Position numbers and translations under genes: made by a program. 64,000 nucleotides of DNA, taken from JACCXG01 sp963785755. GTDB taxonomy: Bacteria; Acidobacteriota; Vicinamibacteria; Vicinamibacterales; 2-12-FULL-66-21. Every line of letters begins with the position of its first letter. The first letter of the stretch is position 1. Of this stretch, positions 26,918 through 37,263 are shown in pieces. The stretch covers positions 48,040-112,039 of the forward strand of contig CAWAXG010000078.1 of assembly GCA_963785755.1 (NCBI GenBank), given 5' to 3'. Under the pieces are notes generated by a model. It was not told where the DNA came from, searched no databases, and saw only the letters and a list, made by a program, of their open reading frames with translations.

Positions 26918-29254
26918 ATGCCATCCGACGGTCACGAGAAAAGTGCAGGCGCGTCGCCAACGCGGGCGTTGGTACTCGCGACGATCTCCTTCACTCTGTC
27001 GTTCGCCGCATGGGGCCTTGTCGGGGGATTGGCATCTGTCTTCACCGGCCTCTACGGGTTGACGGCGTCGCAGACTGCGCTGCTGGTTGCGGTGCCCGTG
27101 TTGCTCGGCTCGTTGGCGCGGCTGCCGATGGGCATGCTGACGGATCGGTTCGGCGGACGCCTCGTCTTTACGGCGCTCCTCGCGTTCTCCTCGCTTGCCG
27201 CGTTGGTCGTTCCGCTGACGGGCAGCTACAGCTCACTGCTCGTGGCGGCTTTCCTCATCGGCATGCCCGGGTCGTCGTTCGCGGTCGGAGCGGCCTTCGT
27301 GTCCCGATGGACCTCGGCCGCTCGGCAAGGCACAGCTCTCGGGATCTACGGTCTGGGGACGATGGGGCAATCGCTGGCCGTGTTCGTCGGCCCGGTGGTC
27401 GCAGCTCGCCTGGGCTGGGAAATGGTGTTCCGGGGCACCAGCGCGATTCTCCTGGGTTGGGCCGTCGTCTACTTCGTGTTCGCGCGCAATCCTCCGCGAA
27501 CCGGGCGTCCCGCCACGGTCGCCGCGATGATGTCGCTCTTGCGCCGCGCGCCGAGCGCGTGGCTGCTCGGCGCTTTCTATTTCCTGACGTTTGGCGGCTT
27601 CGTCGCATTCTCGGTTTACCTGCCGACGCTGCTGCGGGCGCAGTTCGGCCTGGCTCCTGCGGACGCCGGATTCCGCGCCGCCGGATTCGTCGTGCTCGCC
27701 ACGCTGATGCGACCGGTGGGCGGGTGGCTGGCGGACCGGATCGGCGGCGCGCAGGTGCTCTCCTGGGTGTTCGGCGGCGTCGCGCTGTTCTCGCTGCTGC
27801 TGACGTGGCCATCGATGGTGCCGTTCACGGTCGGCGCGCTCGGGTGCGCGATGCTGATGGGACTGGGGAACGGCGCGGTCTTCAAGCTGGTGCCGGAGCA
27901 TTTCCCGAAGGACACCGGCACGGTGACCGGCCTCGTCGGCGCCCTCGGTGGCCTTGGCGGATTCTTCCCGCCGCTCCTGCTGGGAGTGTTCAGCGATCGA
28001 CTCGGCGCCATCTGGCCCGGGTTCCTGTTGCTGTCCGCGACGGCGCTCTCGTTGCGGGTGGCCAATGAGCGAGTGTTCAGGCCCGGAGACGTCGAATGGA
28101 CGCAGTCTCTGCCCGTGGCCGCGCGTCAGGCGCTCGAGCGCGTCAGGGCCGGCGCGTGGGCCGCACTGGTCACCGCGGTCCTGGCGGCGGCGATCGTCGT
28201 GGGGTCGCGAAGGCTCCAGCACTTCGACGCGGCGCTCGTCGGCTACACGTTCGCGACACTCTTTGCGGCCTTCGGGATCAGCTATCGATACGCGATGTGG
28301 CTGCAGCGTCCGCCGACGCGGATGTACTGGCGTCGCGGGTGGCAGGCCTTCTTTTCACGGCGCGCGTTCGCCGGGAATACTTTAAGCCTCGGACGCCGTG
28401 CGCTGCTGGAATTTGCCGCCAACGCGTACATCTTCCGGCGCGGCCGGCTTCGCGGGCTCGCGCACTGGCTGATCATGTGGGGCTGCGTGCTTGCCGCCGC
28501 GATCACGTTTCCGCTGGTCTGGGGATGGATCCACTTCGAAACGGTCCCCGGCGACCTGCACATGTACCGCACGTTCGTTTTCGGCGTTGCGGTGCAGGAC
28601 TTTCCCGTGGAGTCCGCCTTCGCATTCATGATCTTCCACGGACTGGTCTGGTCGTCGTTCCTGGTGATCGCCGGCGTGATGCTCGCCTTCCGGCGCCGCA
28701 TGATCGACCACGGCGCCGTCGCCGTGCAGCAGTTCGGGCAGGACATCCTGCCGCTGCTGTTGCTCTTCGCGATCAGTGTGACGGGATTGATGCTGACCGC
28801 CAGCTACACGTGGATGCGCGGGTACGCGTACGAGTTCCTCGCGATTCTGCACGCCGCCACGGTGATCGTGACGCTGATCTGGCTGCCGTTCGGCAAGCTG
28901 TTCCACGTCTTTCAGCGGCCGGCCCAACTCGGCGTCGGCTTCTACAAGGACGCAGGCGCTCGCGACCAGCAGGCGGCTTGCCGGCGCTGCGGGCAGCCGT
29001 ATGCCTCGCAGCCGATGGTTCGCGACCTCACGACAGTCGAGCAGGAACTCGGCTTTCGGTACGAGTTGCCCGGCGGCGGGCACTACCAGGAAGTCTGCCC
29101 CAAGTGCCGCCGCGCACTCTTCGGTCTGGCGCAGGGGGCCTTGTGGCAGCAATACCTGAACGCCCGGCCGCCTTCGCCTGGCGGCTTCGGCGCGCCAGGG
29201 CCGCCTTCGCCTGGCGGCTTCGGTGCGCCAGGTGACGAACGAGAGGCAGGGTAG
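26918..29254 (+). CDS. NarK-type nitrate/nitrite MFS transporter fused to NarI-like cytochrome and zinc ribbon
   Basis: One 778-residue frame. Residues 1-385 are a 12-helix NNP/NarK transporter with both nitrate-signature regions (GMPGSSFAVGAAFVSRW at 115-131 and GLGNGAVFKLVPEHFP at 315-330). Residues 405-670 add about six helices resembling the NarI-type cytochrome b subunit, with candidate heme-ligand His at 516, 574, 645 and 663. Residues 680-735 carry CxxC pairs (C688/C691 and C727/C730) typical of a zinc ribbon or rubredoxin-like knuckle. The tail is a duplicated PPSPGGFGAPG. It is followed after five bases by the molybdoenzyme gene. The protein could both import nitrate and pass quinol electrons to the reductase. 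The transporter family is certain; the cytochrome assignment is by topology and His placement. Confidence 0.8.
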   Translation: MPSDGHEKSAGASPTRALVLATISFTLSFAAWGLVGGLASVFTGLYGLTASQTALLVAVPVLLGSLARLPMGMLTDRFGGRLVFTALLAFSSLAALVVPLTGSYSSLLVAAFLIGMPGSSFAVGAAFVSRWTSAARQGTALGIYGLGTMGQSLAVFVGPVVAARLGWEMVFRGTSAILLGWAVVYFVFARNPPRTGRPATVAAMMSLLRRAPSAWLLGAFYFLTFGGFVAFSVYLPTLLRAQFGLAPADAGFRAAGFVVLATLMRPVGGWLADRIGGAQVLSWVFGGVALFSLLLTWPSMVPFTVGALGCAMLMGLGNGAVFKLVPEHFPKDTGTVTGLVGALGGLGGFFPPLLLGVFSDRLGAIWPGFLLLSATALSLRVANERVFRPGDVEWTQSLPVAARQALERVRAGAWAALVTAVLAAAIVVGSRRLQHFDAALVGYTFATLFAAFGISYRYAMWLQRPPTRMYWRRGWQAFFSRRAFAGNTLSLGRRALLEFAANAYIFRRGRLRGLAHWLIMWGCVLAAAITFPLVWGWIHFETVPGDLHMYRTFVFGVAVQDFPVESAFAFMIFHGLVWSSFLVIAGVMLAFRRRMIDHGAVAVQQFGQDILPLLLLFAISVTGLMLTASYTWMRGYAYEFLAILHAATVIVTLIWLPFGKLFHVFQRPAQLGVGFYKDAGARDQQAACRRCGQPYASQPMVRDLTTVEQELGFRYELPGGGHYQEVCPKCRRALFGLAQGALWQQYLNARPPSPGGFGAPGPPSPGGFGAPGDEREAG
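29168..29233 (+). repeat. In-frame 33-bp tandem duplication
   Basis: Two 33-bp copies (29168-29200 and 29201-29233), differing at two positions, encode the tail PPSPGGFGAPG twice. Each copy contains a hairpin, CCTGGCG...CGCCAGG. The GGCGAAGGCGG string on its minus strand recurs in the repeat inside the UvrA-like gene. Confidence 0.7.
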
Positions 29255-29259
29255 CCAGC

Positions 29260-31533
29260 GTGGCGGAAGTTCCGGCCGATCCCCTTCGAATCATCGAGCA
29301 GTTTGGACCGCACCTCTCCGCGATGACGGGCGTGCGGCTGTCGACGAGCGTCGAACCGGATCGGCTCGTGAAGACCCATTGCTGCTTCTGCGGGCAGCAA
29401 TGCGGGATTCAGCTCAAGGTACGAGAGAACCAGGTGATCGGCTTCGAGCCGTGGGAAGACTTCCCGTTCAATCGCGGCATGTTGTGTCCGAAAGGCGTGA
29501 AGCGCTACCTGCAGGGCTCTCACCCCGATCGGCTGACGACGGCGCTGCGCCGGGATACGGCATCGCCGTCGGGATTCAGCCCGCTGCCGTACGCGGCGGC
29601 CATCAGCCGTGTGGCCAGCGAGATCGGCCGCATTCAGCAGACCCACGGCGCCGGCGCGATCGGCGTCCTCGGCGGCGCAAGCCTGACGACCGAGAAGACC
29701 TATCTGCTCGGAAAGTTCGCTCGCGTCTGCCTGAAGACGCCGTTCATCGACTACAACGGCCGGCTGTGCATGGTCAGCGCCGGCGCCGCGAACAAGAAGG
29801 CGTTCGGCATCGATCGCACGACGAATCCGTGGTCCGACATGGTGGGCGCCGAGGTGATCTGGGTCGCTGGCTCGAACGTGGCCGAGTGCTCGCCCATCAC
29901 CACGAACTACATCTGGCAGGCACGCGAGCAGGGCGCGAGAATCATCGTCCAGGATCCGCGCATCACTCCCGCTGCCCGGACCTGCGACTTGTACCTGCCC
30001 GTGAAGCCGGGGCGCGACGCCGCCCTCTTCGCCGGCGTGCTGCAGATCATGATCGAGCGTGACTGGCTCGATCACGCGTTCATCGACGCGCACACGATCG
30101 GCTTCGATCAGGTGGCGGAGTACTGCCGGGAGTGGACGCTGCCTCGGACCGCGGAGGTAACCGGTGTGCCGCAGCGGGCGCTGATGCAGGCCGCCGAGTG
30201 GTGGGGAACCGCGAAGACGAGCTTCCTCTTCCACGCCCGTGGCATCGAGCACCACTCGAACGGGGTGCAGAACTCCCTCGGCACGATCAACCTCGTGCTC
30301 GCGACGGGACGGATCGGCAAGCCGAAGAGCGGCTACGGCACCATCGTCGGGCAGGCCAACGGACAGGGCGGTCGCGAGCACGGGCAGAAGTGCGATCAGC
30401 TCCCGGGCTGGCGCGACATCAGCAACCCTGACCATCGGCGATACATCGCCGGCGTCTGGGGGATCGACGAGCAGGAGCTGCCGGGGCCAGGCGTCGACGC
30501 CTACGAGCTGTTCCGCAAGATCGATCGCGGCGAGATCAAGGGCCTGCTGTCGATCTGCTTCAACCCGAAGGTGTCGCTGCCGGACAACGGGTTCATCACG
30601 CGGTGCCTCGAGAAGCTGGAGTTCTACACCGCCATCGACTTCTTTCTCAACGACACCGCCTGGCACGCCGACGTCGTGCTGCCGGGCAGCCTGCACGAGG
30701 AAGACGAGGGGACGGTCACGCAGGTCGAAGGCCGCATCATCAAGATCAACAAGGCGGTGGACTGCCCGGGCGACGCGCGCGAAGACTGGCGGATCATTCA
30801 GGACATTGCGCAGGCCCTCGGTCGGCCGCACGGCTTTACATTCAGCCAGCCGCGCGAGATCTTCGAGGAACTCCGCGTCGCCAGCAAGGGCGGCGTGGCG
30901 GACTACTCCGGCGTGACCTACGAGAAAATCACGCAGCAGCTCGGCGTCTTCTGGCCGTGCTACAGCGAGGACCCGCGCACCGGCGCCGCGATCGATGACC
31001 ATCCCGGCACGCCGCGGCTCTTCGAGCCCGGCAGCTACAACCCGGTCGCCAGGGGCAGCGGACCGTTCTACTTTCCCGACGGCCGGGCGCGCTTCAACGT
31101 CGCCGACTACCGTCCGCCGGTGGACGATGCGAGCGAGGAGTATCCGATCTACCTGACCACCGGCCGGGTCGTCAGTCAGTTCCTGTCGGGCACGCAGACG
31201 CGCCGGATCGGACCGCTCGTGAACCAGTACCCGGAGCCGCGGATCGAGATGCACCCGCGGCTGGCCGCGAAGCTCGGGATCGCGGACGGCGATTGGACGA
31301 CGGCTGAGACACGGCGCGGGACCATCACGCTCAAGGCGCAGGTGGTGACCACGATCCGTCCGGACACCGTCTTCATTCCCTATCACTGGCCGGGCCGGAA
31401 GAGCCCGAATCAACTGACCGTGGCCGCACAGGACCCGATCAGCAAGATCCCGCAGTACAAGGTGTGCGGGTGCCGAGTGCGCAAGGCGGATGCGGCGCCA
31501 GACTACGCCGCAGTACTCGAACCGCAGCAGTAG
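29260..31533 (+). CDS. Molybdopterin oxidoreductase, NasC/NapA-type nitrate reductase catalytic subunit
   Basis: A 757-residue protein from GTG 29260. The N-terminal [4Fe-4S] motif is C41-x2-C44-x3-C48 with C76 in RGMLCPKG. The Mo-bis-MGD domain follows. Cys170 in YNGRLCM is the expected molybdenum ligand of NapA/NasC enzymes. Other landmarks are WVAGSNVAECSPI, QDPRITPAARTCDLYLPVKPGRD, GYGTIVGQANGQGGREHGQK and the C-terminal MopB-binding region (GRVVSQFLSGTQTRR, IPYHWPGRKSPN). There is no Tat signal, so it is probably cytoplasmic. The NarK partner supports nitrate as substrate, but the family also contains formate and other reductases. The next gene, the ferredoxin, starts nine bases downstream. 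Confidence 0.85.
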   Translation: MAEVPADPLRIIEQFGPHLSAMTGVRLSTSVEPDRLVKTHCCFCGQQCGIQLKVRENQVIGFEPWEDFPFNRGMLCPKGVKRYLQGSHPDRLTTALRRDTASPSGFSPLPYAAAISRVASEIGRIQQTHGAGAIGVLGGASLTTEKTYLLGKFARVCLKTPFIDYNGRLCMVSAGAANKKAFGIDRTTNPWSDMVGAEVIWVAGSNVAECSPITTNYIWQAREQGARIIVQDPRITPAARTCDLYLPVKPGRDAALFAGVLQIMIERDWLDHAFIDAHTIGFDQVAEYCREWTLPRTAEVTGVPQRALMQAAEWWGTAKTSFLFHARGIEHHSNGVQNSLGTINLVLATGRIGKPKSGYGTIVGQANGQGGREHGQKCDQLPGWRDISNPDHRRYIAGVWGIDEQELPGPGVDAYELFRKIDRGEIKGLLSICFNPKVSLPDNGFITRCLEKLEFYTAIDFFLNDTAWHADVVLPGSLHEEDEGTVTQVEGRIIKINKAVDCPGDAREDWRIIQDIAQALGRPHGFTFSQPREIFEELRVASKGGVADYSGVTYEKITQQLGVFWPCYSEDPRTGAAIDDHPGTPRLFEPGSYNPVARGSGPFYFPDGRARFNVADYRPPVDDASEEYPIYLTTGRVVSQFLSGTQTRRIGPLVNQYPEPRIEMHPRLAAKLGIADGDWTTAETRRGTITLKAQVVTTIRPDTVFIPYHWPGRKSPNQLTVAAQDPISKIPQYKVCGCRVRKADAAPDYAAVLEPQQ

Positions 31534-31542
31534 CGGCACACC

Positions 31543-32220
31543 ATGGCCAAGCCGGACTACCTCCACTTCTTCATCGATCCGAACCGCTGCATCGGCTGCC
31601 AGGCCTGCGTGCAGGCGTGCTCCGAGTGCGACACGCATCGAGGCGAGTCGATGATTCATCTCGAGTATGTGAACCGGGCCGAGAGCGTGCAGACGGTGCC
31701 GGTGGTCTGCATGCACTGCGAACAGCCCACCTGCGCCGAGGTGTGTCCGGCGGACGCCATCAAGCGCACCGGCGACGGGGTGGTGCAGTCAGCCCGAAAG
31801 CCGAGATGCATCGCCTGCGGCAACTGCGTCGTGGCCTGCCCCTTCGGTGTGCCCGAGGTGTACGAGGACCGGAAGATCATGATGAAGTGCGACATGTGCT
31901 ACGACCGGTCGAGCGTCGGCAAGAAGCCGATGTGCGCGACCGTGTGCCCGAGCCAGGCGCTCTTCTTCGGGACGCGCGAGCAGATCGAGCAGTTGCGGCC
32001 GCTGTCGATGCCTGTCAATACTTTCCAGTTCGGGCAGCAGACGATCACCACGCAGGTGTTGATGATGGTGCCGCGAAGGCTGACGACCGCGGCGCCGCAC
32101 GTCGATGTCACCGCGGCGATGGACGAGCAGCCAAGGAGCCGTGCTGTGTCGTTGAAGGTCGTGAGCACGCCCGCGGCGTCTGCCATGGCGCACGATCCGT
32201 TTGCCGAGGTCGAGGTGTAG
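31543..32220 (+). CDS. DmsB/NrfC-type ferredoxin with four [4Fe-4S] motifs
   Basis: A 225-residue electron-transfer subunit. Four cysteine groups are visible: CIGCQACVQAC, CMHCEQPTCAEVCP, CIACGNCVVACP and CDMCYDRSSVGKKPMCATVCP. This is the pattern of the four-cluster electron-transfer subunits of molybdoenzymes. The last 60 residues are less conserved. It lies nine bases after the molybdoenzyme and two bases before the Rieske gene, so it should carry electrons between the membrane cytochrome or Rieske protein and the molybdenum site. Confidence 0.9.
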   Translation: MAKPDYLHFFIDPNRCIGCQACVQACSECDTHRGESMIHLEYVNRAESVQTVPVVCMHCEQPTCAEVCPADAIKRTGDGVVQSARKPRCIACGNCVVACPFGVPEVYEDRKIMMKCDMCYDRSSVGKKPMCATVCPSQALFFGTREQIEQLRPLSMPVNTFQFGQQTITTQVLMMVPRRLTTAAPHVDVTAAMDEQPRSRAVSLKVVSTPAASAMAHDPFAEVEV

Positions 32221-32222
32221 CG

Positions 32223-32867
32223 ATGACCGACGTGTCCGATCCCCGTCGCCCGGTTGATCCCGCCATCAACTCGCCGGGGCGGGAAGGTCTGACCGGGACG
32301 GCACCGGCCAGCCTCTACGCTCCGGCGTTGGAGCGCGAGCAGATCACCGTCGCTCCGGATTTCGCACCGGCCGACGTCCAGCCCGCCTGGCGGCAGGACT
32401 TCCCGATCGACTGGCCGCAGGATCTCTACGTCGAGCGCCGCGACTTCATGAAGTTCCTCGTGTTGACCAGCGCCGCGTTCACGCTCGGACAGGTGTGGAT
32501 CGGCGTTCAGAACTGGTACCGGAAGCGCAATGGCCAGCCGGCGATGCAGCGGATTGCCGCCATTGACGACCTGGCCGTCGGCGCGGCGGTGGTCTTCACG
32601 TACCCTCACGAACACGAACCCTGCCTCCTGGTGCGGTTGACCACGAGCGAGTTCGTGGCCTTCAGTCAGCAATGCACGCACCTGTCCTGTGCGGTGATTC
32701 CTCGCCCGGCCGAGAACAGCTTCTACTGTCCCTGCCACGAAGGACGGTTCGACTTGCGAACGGGCGCTCCCACCGCCGGGCCGCCGCGGCGGCCGCTGAC
32801 GCGGATCGTGCTCGACATCCGGGGACGGGACATTTATGCCGTGGCTGTCGAGGAGAGGACGATATGA
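32223..32867 (+). CDS. Rieske [2Fe-2S] protein with Tat-like membrane anchor
   Basis: A 214-residue protein from ATG 32223. The first 70 residues are polar. RRDFMKF at residues 72-78, followed by a hydrophobic helix (LVLTSAAFTLGQVWIGV), looks like a Tat signal anchor. The Rieske motifs are CTHLSC (C151, H153) and CPCHEG (C169, H172), with the extra cysteines that form the disulfide of high-potential Rieske proteins. In this operon it probably links quinol oxidation to the ferredoxin. It overlaps the next small gene by four bases (ATGA). Confidence 0.88.
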   Translation: MTDVSDPRRPVDPAINSPGREGLTGTAPASLYAPALEREQITVAPDFAPADVQPAWRQDFPIDWPQDLYVERRDFMKFLVLTSAAFTLGQVWIGVQNWYRKRNGQPAMQRIAAIDDLAVGAAVVFTYPHEHEPCLLVRLTTSEFVAFSQQCTHLSCAVIPRPAENSFYCPCHEGRFDLRTGAPTAGPPRRPLTRIVLDIRGRDIYAVAVEERTI

Positions 32868-33109
32868 GCCCGTCGGCGAAGCGGCCGTTCAGCCGCGACC
32901 AGCGGACCACCATCGTTTACGGGATGCTGGTGTTCGTGCTGATTGTCGTGGTCCTGCAGCTCTGGCTGCTGACAGCAACCATGAACGCCTGGCTCGGGGG
33001 CGATGATTCCGTAGTGTGGCCGGCGGCGGCGGTGAGCGCCGGCGGCCTGGCGCTGAACGTCGGTCTGCTGACCTATCTGGGCCGGATTGAGCGTACGCGC
33101 AGGGCATGA
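32864..33109 (+). CDS. Small two-helix membrane protein of the nitrate-reductase-like operon
   Basis: 81 residues from ATG 32864, overlapping the Rieske stop. Two helices are clear: TIVYGMLVFVLIVVVLQLWLL and AAAVSAGGLALNVGLLTYL. There are no cysteines or histidines for cofactors. The coupled position argues that it is a structural or assembly subunit of the membrane complex. I do not recognise a characterised homologue. Confidence 0.75.
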   Translation: MSPSAKRPFSRDQRTTIVYGMLVFVLIVVVLQLWLLTATMNAWLGGDDSVVWPAAAVSAGGLALNVGLLTYLGRIERTRRA

Positions 33110-33180
33110 TTGGCGATGGCGAGCACGCTTCCGCCCGGTGAACACGATCCGCTCAGGGCCCGTCTTCAGAGGAGGTCCCA

Positions 33181-33411
33181 TTGAACTGGAACAAGTGGGT
33201 TCGGCAGTTCCACCGCTGGGTGTCCATTGCCTTTACGGTGACCGTCATCGCCAACTTCATCGCCCTGGCACAGGGGGGCGGGATGCCTCCACCCTGGGTG
33301 ACCTACTCGCCGCTGCTCCCGCTCGCCCTGCTTCTGTTCACCGGTCTGTACTTGTTCGTGCTGCCGTATGCCACCAGGTGGCGCAGCGGGCGACGCCCCA
33401 GCCTTCGCTAA
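33181..33411 (+). CDS. Small membrane protein, last gene of the nitrate-reductase-like operon
   Basis: 76 residues from a TTG at 33181. GAGGAGG lies about eight bases upstream and decides this unusual start. Two hydrophobic helices are present (WVSIAFTVTVIANFIALAQ and LLPLALLLFTGLYLFVLPY). Residues QFHRW at the start give one membrane-proximal His. The function is unknown; position suggests a further subunit of the same complex. Its end merges with the tandem repeat that follows. Confidence 0.7.
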   Translation: MNWNKWVRQFHRWVSIAFTVTVIANFIALAQGGGMPPPWVTYSPLLPLALLLFTGLYLFVLPYATRWRSGRRPSLR

Positions 33412-33514
33412 CCGCTCGCTGCGCTCGCAGCTTCGGCTGGCAAGCCAGAGCTAACCGCTCGCTGCGCTCGCAGCTTCGGCTGGCAAGCCAGAGCTGAACC
33501 GCTCGCTGCGCTCG
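33408..33514 (+). repeat. 43-bp tandem repeat, 2.5 copies
   Basis: Units span 33408-33450 and 33451-33493 with a partial third copy to about 33514. The core CGCTCGCTGCGCTCGCAGC recurs, and CTGGC...GCCAG can pair. On the minus strand the core matches 34291-34312 inside the UvrA-like gene at about 18 of 22 positions. It sits where a terminator of the preceding operon would be expected. Confidence 0.75.
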
Positions 33515-33585
33515 ACGCCGCATGGTTTTCGGTTGCGCCCTGTCAGCGACAATGGCATTGTCCGGCTGAGCTCCTGGGTGTCTGG

Positions 33586-34074
33586 ATGCGTTTTATTCGA
33601 CTTTTCTGCGCGATCGGCGTGAGCCTCTGGTCAGCCGTGGTGACCGGCAGCCAGGCGCCCACCGGTGAACTGTCCGGGGCGCTGCGGGCCCACGTGAAGA
33701 ACGAGCGGTTGGGGACAGTCACGTCCATCAGAGGACTGCCGCTCGGTGTCCGCGACGGGCTGCAGTCGTTGTTCGGCAGCCAGGCACTCGACATCGCGGA
33801 GCCCGGAGCCGAGTTTCAGGTCACCGATGTGGTCGGCAATCCGAAGCTGCCGATCCGCCGGCTGGTCGCGGCGGGGTGCTCGACCGATCATTGCCTGGTC
33901 TACTACGAGCGCGGCGGCATCGCCCACACGTGGCTGGTGGCGCTGTTTCACTGGACGCCGGCGGCGACTCGATTCGAGTGGGGCGGTACCGCCCCAGGCG
34001 GCCTCGCGACAATCGACGACGTTCGGAAAGCCGCGCTGTCCGGAGCGATCAAAAGTCCGAACAGGCTTTGGTAG
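33586..34074 (+). CDS. Secreted protein of unknown function
   Basis: 162 residues with a signal peptide (MRFIRLFCAIGVSLWSAVVT then GSQA). The mature part contains SIRGLPLGVRDGLQSLFGS, IAEPGAEFQVTD and AAGCSTDHCLVYYERGG, with a cysteine pair that could form a disulfide in the periplasm. The C-terminus is LSGAIKSPNRLW. I do not recognise the family. It stands alone between the repeat and the UvrA-like gene. Confidence 0.7.
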   Translation: MRFIRLFCAIGVSLWSAVVTGSQAPTGELSGALRAHVKNERLGTVTSIRGLPLGVRDGLQSLFGSQALDIAEPGAEFQVTDVVGNPKLPIRRLVAAGCSTDHCLVYYERGGIAHTWLVALFHWTPAATRFEWGGTAPGGLATIDDVRKAALSGAIKSPNRLW

Positions 34075-34160
34075 TTCTCGAGCGTCCTCGCCTACACGGA
34101 ACACGTGGTTCGGCAGATCCACCGCTCGCTGAACTGGCAAGCCGGGCGATACTCGATGAC

Positions 34161-36676
<2,516 letters not shown>

Positions 36677-36680
<4 letters not shown>

Positions 36681-37060
36681 CGTCACGCCAGGAGCGCGGA
36701 CAGCGCGTCAACATACGGGTACACCCGACGCATCACGACGGCTATCGGCCCGATCGCGCGGTGTGGGGTGTCGTGATCGGCCTGGCTGGCGTGTTCCTGT
36801 GCGTGTTCGTCGCCATGGTGCATCCGCGGGAATCCCTGGTCCGGTACGTCCTGAGGACGACCGGTCTCTGGTTAGGCGCGCTCGCCTTCGTTGGCGGGAC
36901 GATCGTGGCCAGTGTCATTGAAACCCGGCACAAGTTTGCACGGTGTCCGACGTGCGGACGACTCCTGCTGCGGTCACGTATCGACTACACGCGGAGCTAT
37001 TACCGTTGTCGAAAATGCGACGTGACGTGGACCTGCCCGTGCAATAAGCGCGGCCGCTGA
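36677..37060 (+). CDS. Membrane protein with C-terminal zinc ribbon
   Basis: 127 residues from ATG 36677, overlapping the UvrA-like stop (ATGA). Two helices are present: VWGVVIGLAGVFLCVFVAMV and LWLGALAFVGGTIVASVI. A cytoplasmic zinc ribbon follows, CPTCGRLL...CRKCDVTWTCPC. The coupling suggests co-expression with the UvrA-like protein, but no joint function is known to me. Confidence 0.7.
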
Positions 37061-37241
37061 ACGCGATCGCACATGGTGCTGAGAGGGCGGGAGTTCAGTC
37101 TGACTCGATGACGCGGGCGTCGCGGTAGCCGCCCGGCAAGTCCCGGATCTGCTGAAGCGCGCGCTGAACCTCGGTCGGGATACGGATGTCTGCCGGATCG
37201 GCTGGTCGACTCCGCCAACAGCTGGATCGAATGCGTGCCGC

Positions 37242-37247
37242 TATAAT
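37242..37247 (+). promoter_or_regulatory. Probable -10 box of the 37.3 kb kinase
   Basis: A perfect TATAAT lies 16 bases before the kinase ATG at 37264, giving a very short leader. No good -35 is seen at 16-18 bases upstream. Confidence 0.4.
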
Positions 37248-37263
37248 TCGGCTCGGTTCTCCA

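Noticed and set aside
29083..31716. Long minus-strand open frame (877 codons)
   Set aside because: Exactly antisense to the molybdoenzyme gene, whose cofactor motifs are all present. The antisense product shows no motif.
33408..33514. Possible CRISPR array
   Set aside because: The units are contiguous without spacers and no cas genes are near. It is a tandem repeat related to an element at 34291.
37086..37200. Minus-strand frame ending ...ALQQIRDLPGGYRDARVIESD
   Set aside because: It looks protein-like, but no family was recognised, no start is visible and it overlaps the kinase promoter region.
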